In this document: one piece after another, positions 44,077 through 52,806 of the stretch
Layout: each line of letters opens with the position of its first letter
Position numbering within the stretch: position 1 is the stretch's first letter
Origin: an uncultured Oscillospiraceae bacterium
GTDB lineage: Bacteria > Bacillota > Clostridia > Oscillospirales > Oscillospiraceae
DNA length: 64,000 nt
Assembly (NCBI GenBank): GCA_934589525.1
Contig: CAKTOB010000010.1
Coordinates: forward strand, 11,029 to 75,028
Direction: 5' to 3'
Notes under the pieces: generated by a model
Seen by the model: only the letters and a program-made list of their open reading frames with translations
Databases searched by the model: none
Told to the model about the DNA's origin: nothing
Translations under genes and position numbers: made by a program

Positions 44077-45963
44077 TTACGCTTCTACATAGATGGCATC
44101 AAAGGCGCAGTTTTCCTTACAGGCGCCGCACTTGATGCAGACGGTGGGATCGATATGATAAGGATTCTTGACCTTGCCGGAGATGGCATTCACAGGACAG
44201 TTCCGGGCACACTTGCCACAGCCCTTACAGAAATCAGGGTTGATGACATACTTGCGCAGAGCGGTACAGACCTTGGCCCGGCACTTCTTATCTACGATAT
44301 GCTCAATGTACTCGTCCCGGAAGGTGCTGAGGGTGGAAATAACAGGCAGCGGCGCGGACTTTCCGAGGCCGCACAGTGCCATGGTCTTGACCATGGTGGC
44401 CAGTTCTTCCAGCTTGTCCAGGTCTTCCAGCTCGCCCTGTCCGTTGACGATCTTCTCCAGAATCTCCAGCATCCGCTTGGTGCCCTCCCGGCAGGGAACG
44501 CACTTGCCGCAGCTCTCACGCTGGGTGAAGGACATGAAGAAGCGGGCAACCTCTACCATACAGGTATGCTCATCCATGACCACCATGCCGCCGGAGCCCA
44601 CAATGGCGTTGAACTTCTTCACGGAGTCAAAATCCAGGGGCTCGTCCAGGTGCTGCTCCGTCAGGCAGCCGCCGGAGGGTCCGCCGATCTGGACGGCCTT
44701 AAAGGTGGCGCCGTTTTTCAGGCCGCCGCCGATGTCGAAAATGATCTCCCGGAGGGTTGAACCCATGGGCACTTCGATCAGGCCCGTATTCTCAATAGCA
44801 CCGGTCAGGGAGAAGGTCTTGGTGCCGGGGCTTCCGGCAGTACCGATGGAGCGATACCAGTCCGCGCCCTGGAGGATGATTTTGGGTACGTTGGCATAGG
44901 TTTCTACGTTGTTCAGCACCGTAGGCCGCTCCCACAGGCCCTTTTCAACGGTTCTGGGCGGCTTCACACGGGGCATACCACGGTTGCCCTCGATGGATGC
45001 GGTCAGTGCAGAGCCTTCACCGCAGACAAAGGCACCGGCACCCCGGTTGATGTGCAGATGGAAAGAGAAATCAGAGCCAAGGATGTTGTCACCCAGCAGT
45101 CCCCGCTCTTCAAGCAGCGCAATGGCATGGCGCAGACGGGCAACGGACATGGGATACTCGGCACGGACGTAGATGTAGCCGTCAGAGGAGCGGACCGCAT
45201 AGCCCGCGATCATCATGCCCTCGATCAGCTTGAAGGGGTCGCCTTCCATGACGGAGCCGTCCATAAAGGCACCGGGGTCGCCCTCGTCGCCGTTACAGAC
45301 CACATAGCGGATGGGGTCTTTCTGACGGGCCACCTGCTTCCACTTCTTGCCGGCGGGGAAACCGCCGCCGCCACGGCCACGGAGTCCGGACTTGTCGATT
45401 TCCTCAATGACCTGATCCCGGTCCATCTGGAACATGGCCTTTTCCAGGGCCTTGAAACCGCCGGAGGCCAGATATTCATCCAGGGACTCGGCATCCAGCT
45501 TGCCGCAGTTTTCCAGAACGATGCGGGTCTGCTTGGCAATAAAGGGGATTTCCTCAGGACCGACGTACTTCTGTTCACCCTTGTGGTACAGCAGCCGCTC
45601 GATCACATCGCCGCCCAGGATGGTCTTTTCATAGATTTCTTTGCAGTCCTCCGGCTGGACCTTGACGTACTGGACCATCTTGTCGCCTTTCTGGATGCGC
45701 ACCAGAGGTCCCAGCTCGCAGAAGCCCTGGCAGCCGGTCTTCTTCACGCCGATATTGGGCCGGTCGTGGTCATCATGGGGCGCAAAAACCAGATCGATTT
45801 CAGGATCATCCGCGATCAGTTCTTCCAGCAGCTTGTGGATCTTATCAGAGCCTGTGGCAATACAACCGGTACCGGAGCAAACCAGCACACGGCAATCATA
45901 GCCGTTCAATTCCGCAACGGCTTTTTCCCTTTCATGGGACAGATCTTCAATATTCTGGATCAT
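44077..45963 (-). CDS. NADH-binding hydrogenase subunit (HydB/HndC, NuoF-like)
   Basis: 628 residues. N-terminal thioredoxin-like 2Fe-2S domain (CSGTGCIATG, then CQGFCELGP), followed by NuoF core: RGRGGGGFPAG for NAD(H)/FMN, CNGDEGDPGAF, GAGAFVCGEGSAL, and the ESCGKCVPCREGT 4Fe-4S site, then C-terminal 2x[4Fe-4S] ferredoxin (CKGCGKCARNC and CIKCGACKENC). It feeds NADH electrons to the catalytic subunit. Its ATG shares one base with the hydC stop. Confidence 0.93.
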   Translation of the reverse strand: MIQNIEDLSHEREKAVAELNGYDCRVLVCSGTGCIATGSDKIHKLLEELIADDPEIDLVFAPHDDHDRPNIGVKKTGCQGFCELGPLVRIQKGDKMVQYVKVQPEDCKEIYEKTILGGDVIERLLYHKGEQKYVGPEEIPFIAKQTRIVLENCGKLDAESLDEYLASGGFKALEKAMFQMDRDQVIEEIDKSGLRGRGGGGFPAGKKWKQVARQKDPIRYVVCNGDEGDPGAFMDGSVMEGDPFKLIEGMMIAGYAVRSSDGYIYVRAEYPMSVARLRHAIALLEERGLLGDNILGSDFSFHLHINRGAGAFVCGEGSALTASIEGNRGMPRVKPPRTVEKGLWERPTVLNNVETYANVPKIILQGADWYRSIGTAGSPGTKTFSLTGAIENTGLIEVPMGSTLREIIFDIGGGLKNGATFKAVQIGGPSGGCLTEQHLDEPLDFDSVKKFNAIVGSGGMVVMDEHTCMVEVARFFMSFTQRESCGKCVPCREGTKRMLEILEKIVNGQGELEDLDKLEELATMVKTMALCGLGKSAPLPVISTLSTFRDEYIEHIVDKKCRAKVCTALRKYVINPDFCKGCGKCARNCPVNAISGKVKNPYHIDPTVCIKCGACKENCAFDAIYVEA

Positions 45964-46439
45964 CAGCCTTTACCTCTCAATTCCGCAATCAGTGCCAGGG
46001 CCTTTTCCGGCGTCATGGCCGGATAGACCTGCTCGTTGACCATCATGGTAGGTGCCAGACCGCAGGCACCCAGGCAGGAAACCGTTTCAACCGTGAACAT
46101 CATGTCATCGGTGGTGTGCTTCTTTTTGCTCAGGCCCAGCTCTTTCCAAAGGGCCTCCAGCACAGGGGTGGAGTGGCGCACATGGCAAGCCGTACCGTCA
46201 CAAACCTTAATGACATATTTACCCTTGGCTTCAAAAGAAAAGTTTTCGTAGAAAGTTGCAACACTGTAAGCTTTTGTCTCGGTGATACCGATCTGCTTTG
46301 CAATGTAGGCGAGGAGCTCACCGGGCAGGTAGCGATATTCCGCCTGAATATCCTGCATGATGGGGATCAATGCCTTGGCCTCTCTGCCGTAGTGGGCAAT
46401 GATCTCATCCGTCTTCCGGTAGTAGGATTCATCCAGCAT
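45963..46439 (-). CDS. 2Fe-2S hydrogenase subunit (HydC/HndA, NuoE-like)
   Basis: 158 residues from ATG 46439, chosen because AAAGGAGG lies 8 nt upstream (earlier in-frame codons would extend into the promoter). Thioredoxin-like NuoE fold with the C-x4-C/C-x3-C pair: CDGTACHVR and CLGACGLAP. It is the first gene of the hydCBA operon and completes the NADH-to-hydrogenase electron route. The promoter at 46471-46499 has a near-consensus sequence. Confidence 0.93.
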   Translation of the reverse strand: MLDESYYRKTDEIIAHYGREAKALIPIMQDIQAEYRYLPGELLAYIAKQIGITETKAYSVATFYENFSFEAKGKYVIKVCDGTACHVRHSTPVLEALWKELGLSKKKHTTDDMMFTVETVSCLGACGLAPTMMVNEQVYPAMTPEKALALIAELRGKG

Positions 46440-46470
46440 ATCATATTCCTCCTTTGATATAGGCAGGCTC

Positions 46471-46499
46471 ATTATAACAAATTTCACGACTTTTCGCAA
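46471..46499 (-). promoter_or_regulatory. Promoter of the hydCBA operon
   Basis: TTGCGA (46494-46499), 17-bp spacer, TATAAT (46471-46476). A TTGTTA half-site overlaps the -10, which recalls half of a Rex site, but no full palindrome is seen. The 230 bp on to 46704 hold nothing else I can assign. Confidence 0.75.
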
Positions 46500-46704
46500 T
46501 ATGAGCCATGTTCAATTTGTTGAATATGTCTCTTTTTTATGCAAACTACACATTTTTAGAGCTAAATTTTCTCTCAAAAAATTAGCACAAGCTTACTGTG
46601 AGATTTTTTGTTGTATAGAATATACAAAAATTTCCAGTGCAACTGTGCAACATCAACAGTGCGCCGGAATGTTGTTTCCGGTTATAAATCATTTGAGTTC
46701 AAAA

Positions 46705-46726
46705 AAGCACCGCCGAAGCGGTGCTT
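46705..46726 (-). terminator. Terminator of the cell-wall hydrolase gene
   Basis: AAGCACCGC/GCGGTGCTT stem with a CGAA loop, 7 bp after the stop; TTTTTT follows on the minus strand. Confidence 0.88.
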
Positions 46727-46733
46727 GATAGAA

Positions 46734-47855
46734 TTATTCATCAAAATAATGCCAGGGGTAGCAGAAGATATGTCCGCCGATTTCGCCCCAGACGCTGTCG
46801 GTGGTGCGGACACGGCCATAGAACTGTACCTCCTTGGGAAGCACATAGGGCCCATACAGGGCGCGGTCAATGGCCTCATACTGGGCCTGGCCGGGTTTTG
46901 CCGCAACGATCAGCTTGTGGGGGACAAACTGGCTTTCATCGTTGATCATGGCCGTAATGGATGTACCAAAATTGCCGGAGGTCAGGCGGTTCAGGACCAC
47001 TTCCGCAATAGCCTGCTGGCCCTCCTCGCTTTCGCCCCGGGCTTCCACCCAGACGAGCTTAGCCAGCAGCTTTGTCTCTTCATCCGTCAGCTTCAGCCCG
47101 TCATAGCGGGGCTCCACATAAGGCCTAACCGGAGGCTCATAGATGAAGGGTTCCTCCGGCATTTTTGCCGGGTCAAAAATAAACGCGCCGTCATAGCCCC
47201 AGCAGATCTCGTCTGTGGTAAAGCCGTTTTCAAAGCCGTCCTTCAGCCGCCAGCTGATTCGATTGGAGGTGGAGGGGTCATAGACCATGATTTTCCCGTC
47301 CTCATTAAATCCCTTCAGCATAATGAAGTGCTGGGCTTTTGTAAACAGGGATCTGCCATTCATCAACTGAATGACGACCTTGCCTTCCAACAGCGCTTCC
47401 TTGACAAAGATATAATTCTCCGCCTCCGTCATAGGAAGCTGCAGGGCCTGGGCCATATAGCGGATGCGATCCACATTGTTTTCGGCCTTGGCACCGAACC
47501 ACCGGGCCAGTTCATCGGGGTAATACTGGTGCCCTGTCAGGAATGTCGCCACACTGGCCATACAGCAGACGCTGCACCCGTTATCCTTGATGGTACCGGT
47601 GCCGTACATCACATCCCCGTAATCCTCCAGGGTGTAGTCCGGGAAAAATTGTTCCGGCTGCGGGTTCTCCTGGGGAAGCTCCTCCGGAGGCTCCGTCGGA
47701 TCGACCTCCTCCTGAAGGGTTTCCTCCGGAGTTTCCTGTGTATCCTCCGCCAGTGCCAGGAAGGGGACCGTTTGCAGGAGCAGCAGCAGCGCCAGCAGAA
47801 AGGGAAGCAGTTTCGGCATCCGCGGTCTGGTATTTACTTTGGGAAAGATGCCCAT
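46734..47855 (-). CDS. Exported C39-like peptidase-SleB cell wall hydrolase fusion
   Basis: About 373 residues from ATG 47855. A signal peptide (basic, then Leu-rich, ending ALA) is followed by an acidic Glu/Pro linker, a C39_2-type papain-like domain (GCSVCCMASVATFL with the likely Cys, and a later HFIMLKG with the His), then a C-terminal hydrolase_2 (SleB/CwlJ) domain with KLVWVEARGESEEGQQAIAEVVLNR. SleB domains cut spore cortex or wall peptidoglycan; their pairing with a C39-like domain is unusual. Neither a spore operon nor an obvious partner is adjacent. A promoter is at 47911-47940. Confidence 0.8.
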   Translation of the reverse strand: MGIFPKVNTRPRMPKLLPFLLALLLLLQTVPFLALAEDTQETPEETLQEEVDPTEPPEELPQENPQPEQFFPDYTLEDYGDVMYGTGTIKDNGCSVCCMASVATFLTGHQYYPDELARWFGAKAENNVDRIRYMAQALQLPMTEAENYIFVKEALLEGKVVIQLMNGRSLFTKAQHFIMLKGFNEDGKIMVYDPSTSNRISWRLKDGFENGFTTDEICWGYDGAFIFDPAKMPEEPFIYEPPVRPYVEPRYDGLKLTDEETKLLAKLVWVEARGESEEGQQAIAEVVLNRLTSGNFGTSITAMINDESQFVPHKLIVAAKPGQAQYEAIDRALYGPYVLPKEVQFYGRVRTTDSVWGEIGGHIFCYPWHYFDE

Positions 47856-47910
47856 ATTGCTTTCCAAACTTCCTTTCAGGGCTTCCGTAAGCCCACGCTA
47901 AACTGTCAGG

Positions 47911-47940
47911 ATTATACCACAGGGTGCCGTGCCTTTTCAA
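47911..47940 (-). promoter_or_regulatory. Promoter of the C39-SleB gene
   Basis: TTGAAA (47935-47940), 18-bp spacer, TATAAT (47911-47916) preceded by TGG. It is followed by about 50 nt of leader. Confidence 0.65.
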
Positions 47941-48001
47941 CCAAAATTATAAAAAATTAAGAATTGAAAAGTTTAAGATTTGATTTAGAGACCATGAGTT
48001 T

Positions 48002-49132
48002 TTAAATTCTTCTTGCCAGTTTTTCCGAGTATTCCTGACGGAATTGGGCGAATGTTCCATTGTCCAGAGCCTCCCGGATGCGCTCCATGAGCTTGTTATA
48101 AAAATACAAATTATGCATCACAGACAGGCGCATAGCCAGCATTTCATCGGCAATAAACAGATGCCGGATGTAGGCCTTGGAGTAACGCCTACATACCGGG
48201 CAATCGCACTTGGGATCAATAGGGCTGTCGTCCAGTTGGTATTTGGCGTTTTTCAGGTTGATGGCACCTTCCCAGGTGAAAAGCCGGGCATGGCGGGCAT
48301 TCCGGGCGGGCATCACGCAGTCAAAGAAGTCCACGCCCCGGGCCACCGCCTCAATAATGTTGGTGGGGGTACCCACGCCCATGAGATACCGAGTCCGGTC
48401 CGCCGGCATAAAGGGCTCTACGGCATCAATAATGTCATACATCTCCTGGGCCGTCTCCCCTACCGCCAGGCCGCCGATGGCATAGCCGGGCAAATCCAGC
48501 TCCGCGATGCGCTTCATGTGCTCCACGCGAATATCGGCATAGGTGCCGCCCTGGTTGATGCCCCAGAGCATCTGCTGGGGATTGACGGTATCCGGCAGGC
48601 TGTTCAGCCGGGCATTCTCCGCCTTGCAGCGGACCAGCCAGCGGTAAGTTCTATCTACGCTTTTCTGGACATAGTCCCGGGGAGAGGGATTTTCAATGCA
48701 CTCGTCAAAGGCCATGCAGATGTCGCTGCCCAGGTTGGACTGGATCTGCATGCTCTCCTCCGGTCCCATGAAGATCTTGTGGCCATCAATATGGGAGGCA
48801 AAATACACGCCTTCCTCTTTGATTTTCCGCAGAGAGGACAGACTGAACACCTGGAATCCGCCGGAATCCGTCAGAATAGGGCCGTCCCAGGTCATAAATT
48901 TGTGCAGGCCCCCCATCTGCCGCACCACCTGATCCGTAGGCCGCAGATGCAGGTGATAGGTATTGCTGAGCTCTACCTGGCAGCCAATATTCTTCAGGTC
49001 CGCCGCACTGAGGGCCCCTTTAATGGCCCCCTGGGTGCCTACATTCATAAATACAGGTGTCTGCACCGTTCCATGGGCGCAGGTAAACACACCCCGGCGG
49101 GCTTTTCCTTCGGTTTTTAATAACTGAAACAT
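48002..49132 (-). CDS. tgt: Queuine tRNA-ribosyltransferase
   Basis: 376 residues. Catalytic region LTDSGGFQVFSL, DECIENP, GGLAVGE and LMGVGTP, and the zinc site CDCPVCRRYSKAYIRHL are visible. It swaps guanine 34 for preQ1 in Tyr, His, Asn and Asp tRNAs. AGAGGGAAGCT precedes the ATG, 12 bp after queA, forming a queA-tgt operon. Confidence 0.95.
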   Translation of the reverse strand: MFQLLKTEGKARRGVFTCAHGTVQTPVFMNVGTQGAIKGALSAADLKNIGCQVELSNTYHLHLRPTDQVVRQMGGLHKFMTWDGPILTDSGGFQVFSLSSLRKIKEEGVYFASHIDGHKIFMGPEESMQIQSNLGSDICMAFDECIENPSPRDYVQKSVDRTYRWLVRCKAENARLNSLPDTVNPQQMLWGINQGGTYADIRVEHMKRIAELDLPGYAIGGLAVGETAQEMYDIIDAVEPFMPADRTRYLMGVGTPTNIIEAVARGVDFFDCVMPARNARHARLFTWEGAINLKNAKYQLDDSPIDPKCDCPVCRRYSKAYIRHLFIADEMLAMRLSVMHNLYFYNKLMERIREALDNGTFAQFRQEYSEKLARRI

Positions 49133-49144
49133 AGCTTCCCTCTT

Positions 49145-50179
49145 TTATCCTCCAATATTGCCAATGTACATGGCATCCCCAAAGCTAAAGAACCGATAGC
49201 GGTTTTCGACGGCGGTCTTGTAGGCGTTTAAAACGTGCTCCCGGCCGGCGAAGGCGGAGACCAGCATCACCAGGGTGCTTTCCGGCAGGTGGAAATTGGT
49301 GATGAGGGCATCCATGGCTTTGAAGGTGTAGCCCGGGTAGATGAAAATCTCCGTCCAGCGGGAGGCGGCTTCGAAGGTGCCGTCCTCTTTGACCAGGGAT
49401 TCCAGGGTCCGGCAGGAGGTGGTCCCGACGCAGACGATCCGGCCGCCGGAGGCCTTTGTGTCGTTCAGGATCTTGGCGGTCTCTTCGCTCATCATGCACA
49501 GCTCACTGTGCATGTGGTGCTCCATAATGTCATCGGCCTTTACGGGGCGGAAGGTTCCCAGGCCTACATGAAGGGTGACAAAGGCGGTTTTGACGCCCTT
49601 TTCCCGGATTTTATCCAGCAGTTCCTGGGTAAAATGCAGGCCAGCCGTGGGGGCCGCGGCGGAGCCGACTTCACGGGAGTAAACCGTTTGGTAACGCTCC
49701 TGATCCTGCAGCTCCTCTTTGATATAGGGCGGCAGGGGCATTTTTCCCAAACGCTCCAACACCTCCAGGAAGATGCCCTCGTAGTGGAATTCCACCACCC
49801 GGTTGCCGTCCTCCCGGACTTCTTTTACTACAGCGGTCAACTCGCCGTTTCCGAAAATCACTTCGTTACCGGGCTGCATCTTTCTGCCCGGCTTGCACAG
49901 GCACTCCCAGCACTTGTTGCCCAGGTCCCGCAACAGCAGCACCTCCACCGCGCCGCCGGTTGGGCGATGGCCCAGGAGTCTGGCGGGCAGCACACGGGAA
50001 TCGTTCATTACCAGGCAGTCACCGGGGTTTAAATAATCGATAATATCATAAAAATGTTTGTGCTCCACGGCTCCCGTGACCCGGTCCAGGGTCATGAGCC
50101 GGGAGGCATCCCGCTTCTGCAGGGGGGTCTGGGCGATCAGCTCCTCCGGCAGGTCATAATAAAAATCATGGGTCTTCAA
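49145..50179 (-). CDS. queA: S-adenosylmethionine:tRNA ribosyltransferase-isomerase
   Basis: 344 residues from TTG 50179, which gives the normal QueA N-terminus ([17 protein letters not shown]). GGAGG lies 8 nt upstream; the ATG at 50206 sits within the -10 box (TATAAT, 50205-50210) and is excluded. Family motifs: [39 protein letters not shown] and NFHLPESTL. It makes epoxyqueuosine from preQ1-tRNA. Divergent from dapA. Confidence 0.94.
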   Translation of the reverse strand: MKTHDFYYDLPEELIAQTPLQKRDASRLMTLDRVTGAVEHKHFYDIIDYLNPGDCLVMNDSRVLPARLLGHRPTGGAVEVLLLRDLGNKCWECLCKPGRKMQPGNEVIFGNGELTAVVKEVREDGNRVVEFHYEGIFLEVLERLGKMPLPPYIKEELQDQERYQTVYSREVGSAAAPTAGLHFTQELLDKIREKGVKTAFVTLHVGLGTFRPVKADDIMEHHMHSELCMMSEETAKILNDTKASGGRIVCVGTTSCRTLESLVKEDGTFEAASRWTEIFIYPGYTFKAMDALITNFHLPESTLVMLVSAFAGREHVLNAYKTAVENRYRFFSFGDAMYIGNIGG

Positions 50180-50204
50180 TACAGTTTCCTCCGAATCGTA
50201 GTTC

Positions 50205-50210
50205 ATTATA
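50205..50210 (-). promoter_or_regulatory. -10 box of the queA-tgt operon
   Basis: TATAAT preceded by TATAC; no clear -35 at 16-18 bp. It fixes the queA start downstream at TTG 50179. Confidence 0.5.
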
Positions 50211-50284
50211 GTATAGTGCATTTTCCTTCCTTTTGCAACAGACAAAATGAGCCCGCAACGCATAGACTGCATGGGAGGGATTTC

Positions 50285-51151
50285 ATGACAAAGCCAATTT
50301 TTACAGGGGTCTGCACCGCCCTGGTGACCCCGTTTCTGGAAAACAGGCTCAATACCCCCATGCTCCGGCAGCTGATCCGGCGGCAGGAGCTATCCGGGGT
50401 GGATGCCCTGGTGATCTGCGGCACTACGGGAGAATCCGCAGCTTTAACGGACGGGGAAAAGCTGGAGCTTTTCCGGGTTTCCCGGGAGGCCATCCCAGAA
50501 GGGCTTCCCTTTATCGCCGGGACCGGGTCCAACAACACATCCCATGCCGTTGCCCTGGGTCAGGCCGCCCAGGAGCTGGGGGCAGATGCCCTGCTGGTGG
50601 TCAGCCCCTACTATAATAAGGCAACGGAGGATGGGCTGCACCGGCACTATCGGTGCATTGCAGAGGCGGTTTCCATACCGGTGATTCTCTACAATGTCCC
50701 CAGCCGAACGGGGCTGGATATTCCCGTTTCCGTCTATCAAAAGCTGGCGGAGATCCCCAATATCGTGGGGGTAAAGGAAGCCAGTTCCGACATTCGAAAA
50801 ATCGCCTGGATCCGGCAGCAATGCCCCCGGGATTTTTACGTTTGGTGCGGCAACGATGATCTTGCCGTGCCTGCCCTGTCCCTGGGGGCAGCGGGGCTAA
50901 TTTCCGTGGTTTCCAACGTAGAGCCGGAATTGACCCGGGCCATGGTCAAAGCGGCGCTGGACGGGGACTTTGACACCGCCTCGGACCTGCAATGCAGGCT
51001 GCTGCCCCTGATACAGGCCCTGTTCCGGGAGGTAAACCCGGTGCCGGTAAAGGAAGCGCTGAAGCGGATCGGCCTGGACTGCGGCTCCTGCCGCCTGCCC
51101 CTGGGGGAAGCCAGCCCGGAAACAAGGGAAGCCCTGGCTTCCCTGCTATAA
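50285..51151 (+). CDS. dapA: 4-hydroxy-tetrahydrodipicolinate synthase
   Basis: 288 residues from ATG 50285 (GGGAGGG upstream). Aldolase barrel with GTTGESAAL for pyruvate binding, [12 protein letters not shown] (Tyr), the Schiff-base Lys in VGVKEASSD, and NVPSRTG. It condenses pyruvate and aspartate semialdehyde in lysine and diaminopimelate synthesis. It stands alone, divergent from queA, and ends at a shared terminator. Some proteins of this superfamily have other aldolase roles, but the motifs fit DapA. Confidence 0.9.
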   Translation: MTKPIFTGVCTALVTPFLENRLNTPMLRQLIRRQELSGVDALVICGTTGESAALTDGEKLELFRVSREAIPEGLPFIAGTGSNNTSHAVALGQAAQELGADALLVVSPYYNKATEDGLHRHYRCIAEAVSIPVILYNVPSRTGLDIPVSVYQKLAEIPNIVGVKEASSDIRKIAWIRQQCPRDFYVWCGNDDLAVPALSLGAAGLISVVSNVEPELTRAMVKAALDGDFDTASDLQCRLLPLIQALFREVNPVPVKEALKRIGLDCGSCRLPLGEASPETREALASLL

Positions 51152-51155
51152 AAAA

Positions 51156-51185
51156 TCCGCGCCGGATATAATCCTTCCGGCGCGG
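51156..51185. terminator. Bidirectional terminator
   Basis: TCCGCGCCGGA/TCCGGCGCGGA perfect 11-bp stem, 8-nt loop, between convergent dapA and tyrS; A-run on the left supplies the minus-strand T-run. Confidence 0.85.
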
Positions 51186-51191
51186 AAAATC

Positions 51192-52415
51192 TTACTTAAG
51201 GATCGCTTTGTGGAATACCTTCTTGCCCTTGCGGAGCTTCACGCCATCCAGGAGCATTTCCCGGGTGACCTCAAACTTGATGTCCGTAACCTTCTCATCG
51301 TTGACGGACACACCGCCGCCTGCCACGTTTTTCCGGGCATCGCCGTTGGAGGTTGCCAGACCGCAGACCACCATCAGGCTCAGAAGGCCGATTTTTCCGT
51401 CGGTCAGCTGCTCCTCCGTCAGCTCGGTGGTGGGAAGGTTCGCGTCATTACCGTCGCCGGAGAACAGGGCCTTGGCGGAGGCCTGGGCCTTCAGGGCCTC
51501 TTCCTCACCATGGACCAGCTTGGTCAGCTCAAAGGCCAGAATTTCCTTGGCATCGTTGATCTTGGAATCCTTCCAGCCGTCCATTTCGTCGATCTGCTCC
51601 AGGGGCAGGAAGGTCAGCATCCGGATGCACTTCATCACGTCGGCATCGTCCACATTCCGCCAGTACTGGTAGAACTCGTAGGGGCTGGTCTTATTGGGGT
51701 CCAGCCACACGGCGCCTCTGGCGGTCTTGCCCATCTTCTTGCCCTCGGAGTTCAGAAGCAGGGTGATGGTCATGGCGTGGGCATCCTTGCCCAGCTTTCT
51801 GCGGATCAGCTCCGTGCCGCCCAGCATATTGCTCCACTGGTCGTTGCCGCCGAACTGCATGTTGCAGCCGTAGTGCTGGAACAGGTAGTAGAAGTCGTAG
51901 GACTGCATGGGCATGTAGTTGAACTCCAGGAAGCTCAGGCCCTTTTCCATCCGCTGCTTGAAGCACTCGGCCCGGAGCATGTTGTTCACGGAGAAGCAAG
52001 CGCCCACATCCCGGATGAAGTCAATGTAATTGAGGTTCAGCAGCCAGTCGGCATTGTTCACCATCTGGGCCTTGCCTTCCCCGAACTCGATAAACCGTTC
52101 CATCTGCTTTTTGAAGCAGGCGCAGTTGTGGTCAATGGTCTCCCGGGTCATCATGGAGCGCATGTCGGTCCGGCCGGAGGGGTCACCGATCATGGCGGTG
52201 CCGCCGCCGATCAGGGCGATGGGCTTGTTGCCGGCCATCTGCAGCCGCTTCATGAGGCACAGGGCCATAAAATGGCCGACGTGCAGGGAATCTGCCGTGG
52301 GGTCAAAGCCAATGTAGAAAGTGGCCTTGCCGTTATCCACCATTTCCCGGATCTCTTCTTCGCTCGTCACCTGGGCGATCAGGCCCCGGGCCACCAGTTC
52401 ATCATAAATTTTCAT
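51192..52415 (-). CDS. tyrS: Tyrosyl-tRNA synthetase
   Basis: 407 residues from ATG 52415; ATG 52421 just upstream is also possible, but AAAGGA lies 8 nt before 52415. Class I synthetase signatures: FDPTADSLHVGHFMAL (HIGH-like), GGNDQWSNML for tyrosine, and the KMSKS-like KKMGKT. The C-terminal S4-type tRNA-binding domain is present. Expression is under a T-box leader that reads uncharged tRNA-Tyr. Confidence 0.95.
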   Translation of the reverse strand: MKIYDELVARGLIAQVTSEEEIREMVDNGKATFYIGFDPTADSLHVGHFMALCLMKRLQMAGNKPIALIGGGTAMIGDPSGRTDMRSMMTRETIDHNCACFKKQMERFIEFGEGKAQMVNNADWLLNLNYIDFIRDVGACFSVNNMLRAECFKQRMEKGLSFLEFNYMPMQSYDFYYLFQHYGCNMQFGGNDQWSNMLGGTELIRRKLGKDAHAMTITLLLNSEGKKMGKTARGAVWLDPNKTSPYEFYQYWRNVDDADVMKCIRMLTFLPLEQIDEMDGWKDSKINDAKEILAFELTKLVHGEEEALKAQASAKALFSGDGNDANLPTTELTEEQLTDGKIGLLSLMVVCGLATSNGDARKNVAGGGVSVNDEKVTDIKFEVTREMLLDGVKLRKGKKVFHKAILK

Positions 52416-52497
52416 TTTCATTTTCCTTTCCCAGGTCCTATCCGGAAGCTGTCAAAACGCCAACCGACAGTTTTCGGATCCGGCCTGATAAAAATAA

Positions 52498-52751
52498 GCG
52501 CCCTCTGTCCGTAAAAAGACAGAGGGCGCATAAAGCACGGTACCACCTCAGTTTGGGAGAGCCTTACGACCCATCCCCTCATGCCGCCCCGCAGGCGGCG
52601 ACGCTGTATCGGGCGCACCCGTCTTTCCCTACTGTTGCTTCAGGAAAGCCGCTCCGGGAGGTATTTTCTGCATAGGTTCCTGCCGCCTCGCACCCTCCGG
52701 CGGCTCTCTGAAAGGGATTCACTAAGCATACTTTTTCCCATCTCTGCGTTG
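52498..52751 (-). promoter_or_regulatory. Tyrosine T-box leader of tyrS
   Basis: The minus-strand transcript carries the T-box sequence AACTGAGGTGGTACCGTGC (52535-52553), which binds uncharged tRNA, followed by an intrinsic terminator GCGCCCTCTGTC/GACAGAGGGCGC (52498-52529). Upstream, Stem I features are seen: AGAGAG GA-motif and AACAGTAGGG. A Tyr codon stands in the specifier region, TAT at 52672-52674 or TAC at 52661-52663; I cannot decide between them. Antitermination by uncharged tRNA-Tyr is expected. Confidence 0.92.
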
Positions 52752-52757
52752 TGACGT

Positions 52758-52786
52758 ATTGTAGCAGAAGCCCAGCCCTTTGTCAA
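52758..52786 (-). promoter_or_regulatory. Promoter of the tyrS T-box leader
   Basis: TTGACA (52781-52786), 17-bp spacer, TACAAT (52758-52763); start near 52751. Confidence 0.8.
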
Positions 52787-52806
52787 GCAGCAAAATGCCG
52801 AAGATT

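Noticed and set aside
46459-46481. Rex operator in the hydCBA promoter
   Set aside because: Only one TTGTTA half is present; the second half is not matched.
50206-50272. Upstream ATG starts for queA
   Set aside because: They lie at or before the TATAAT box, upstream of the transcription start.
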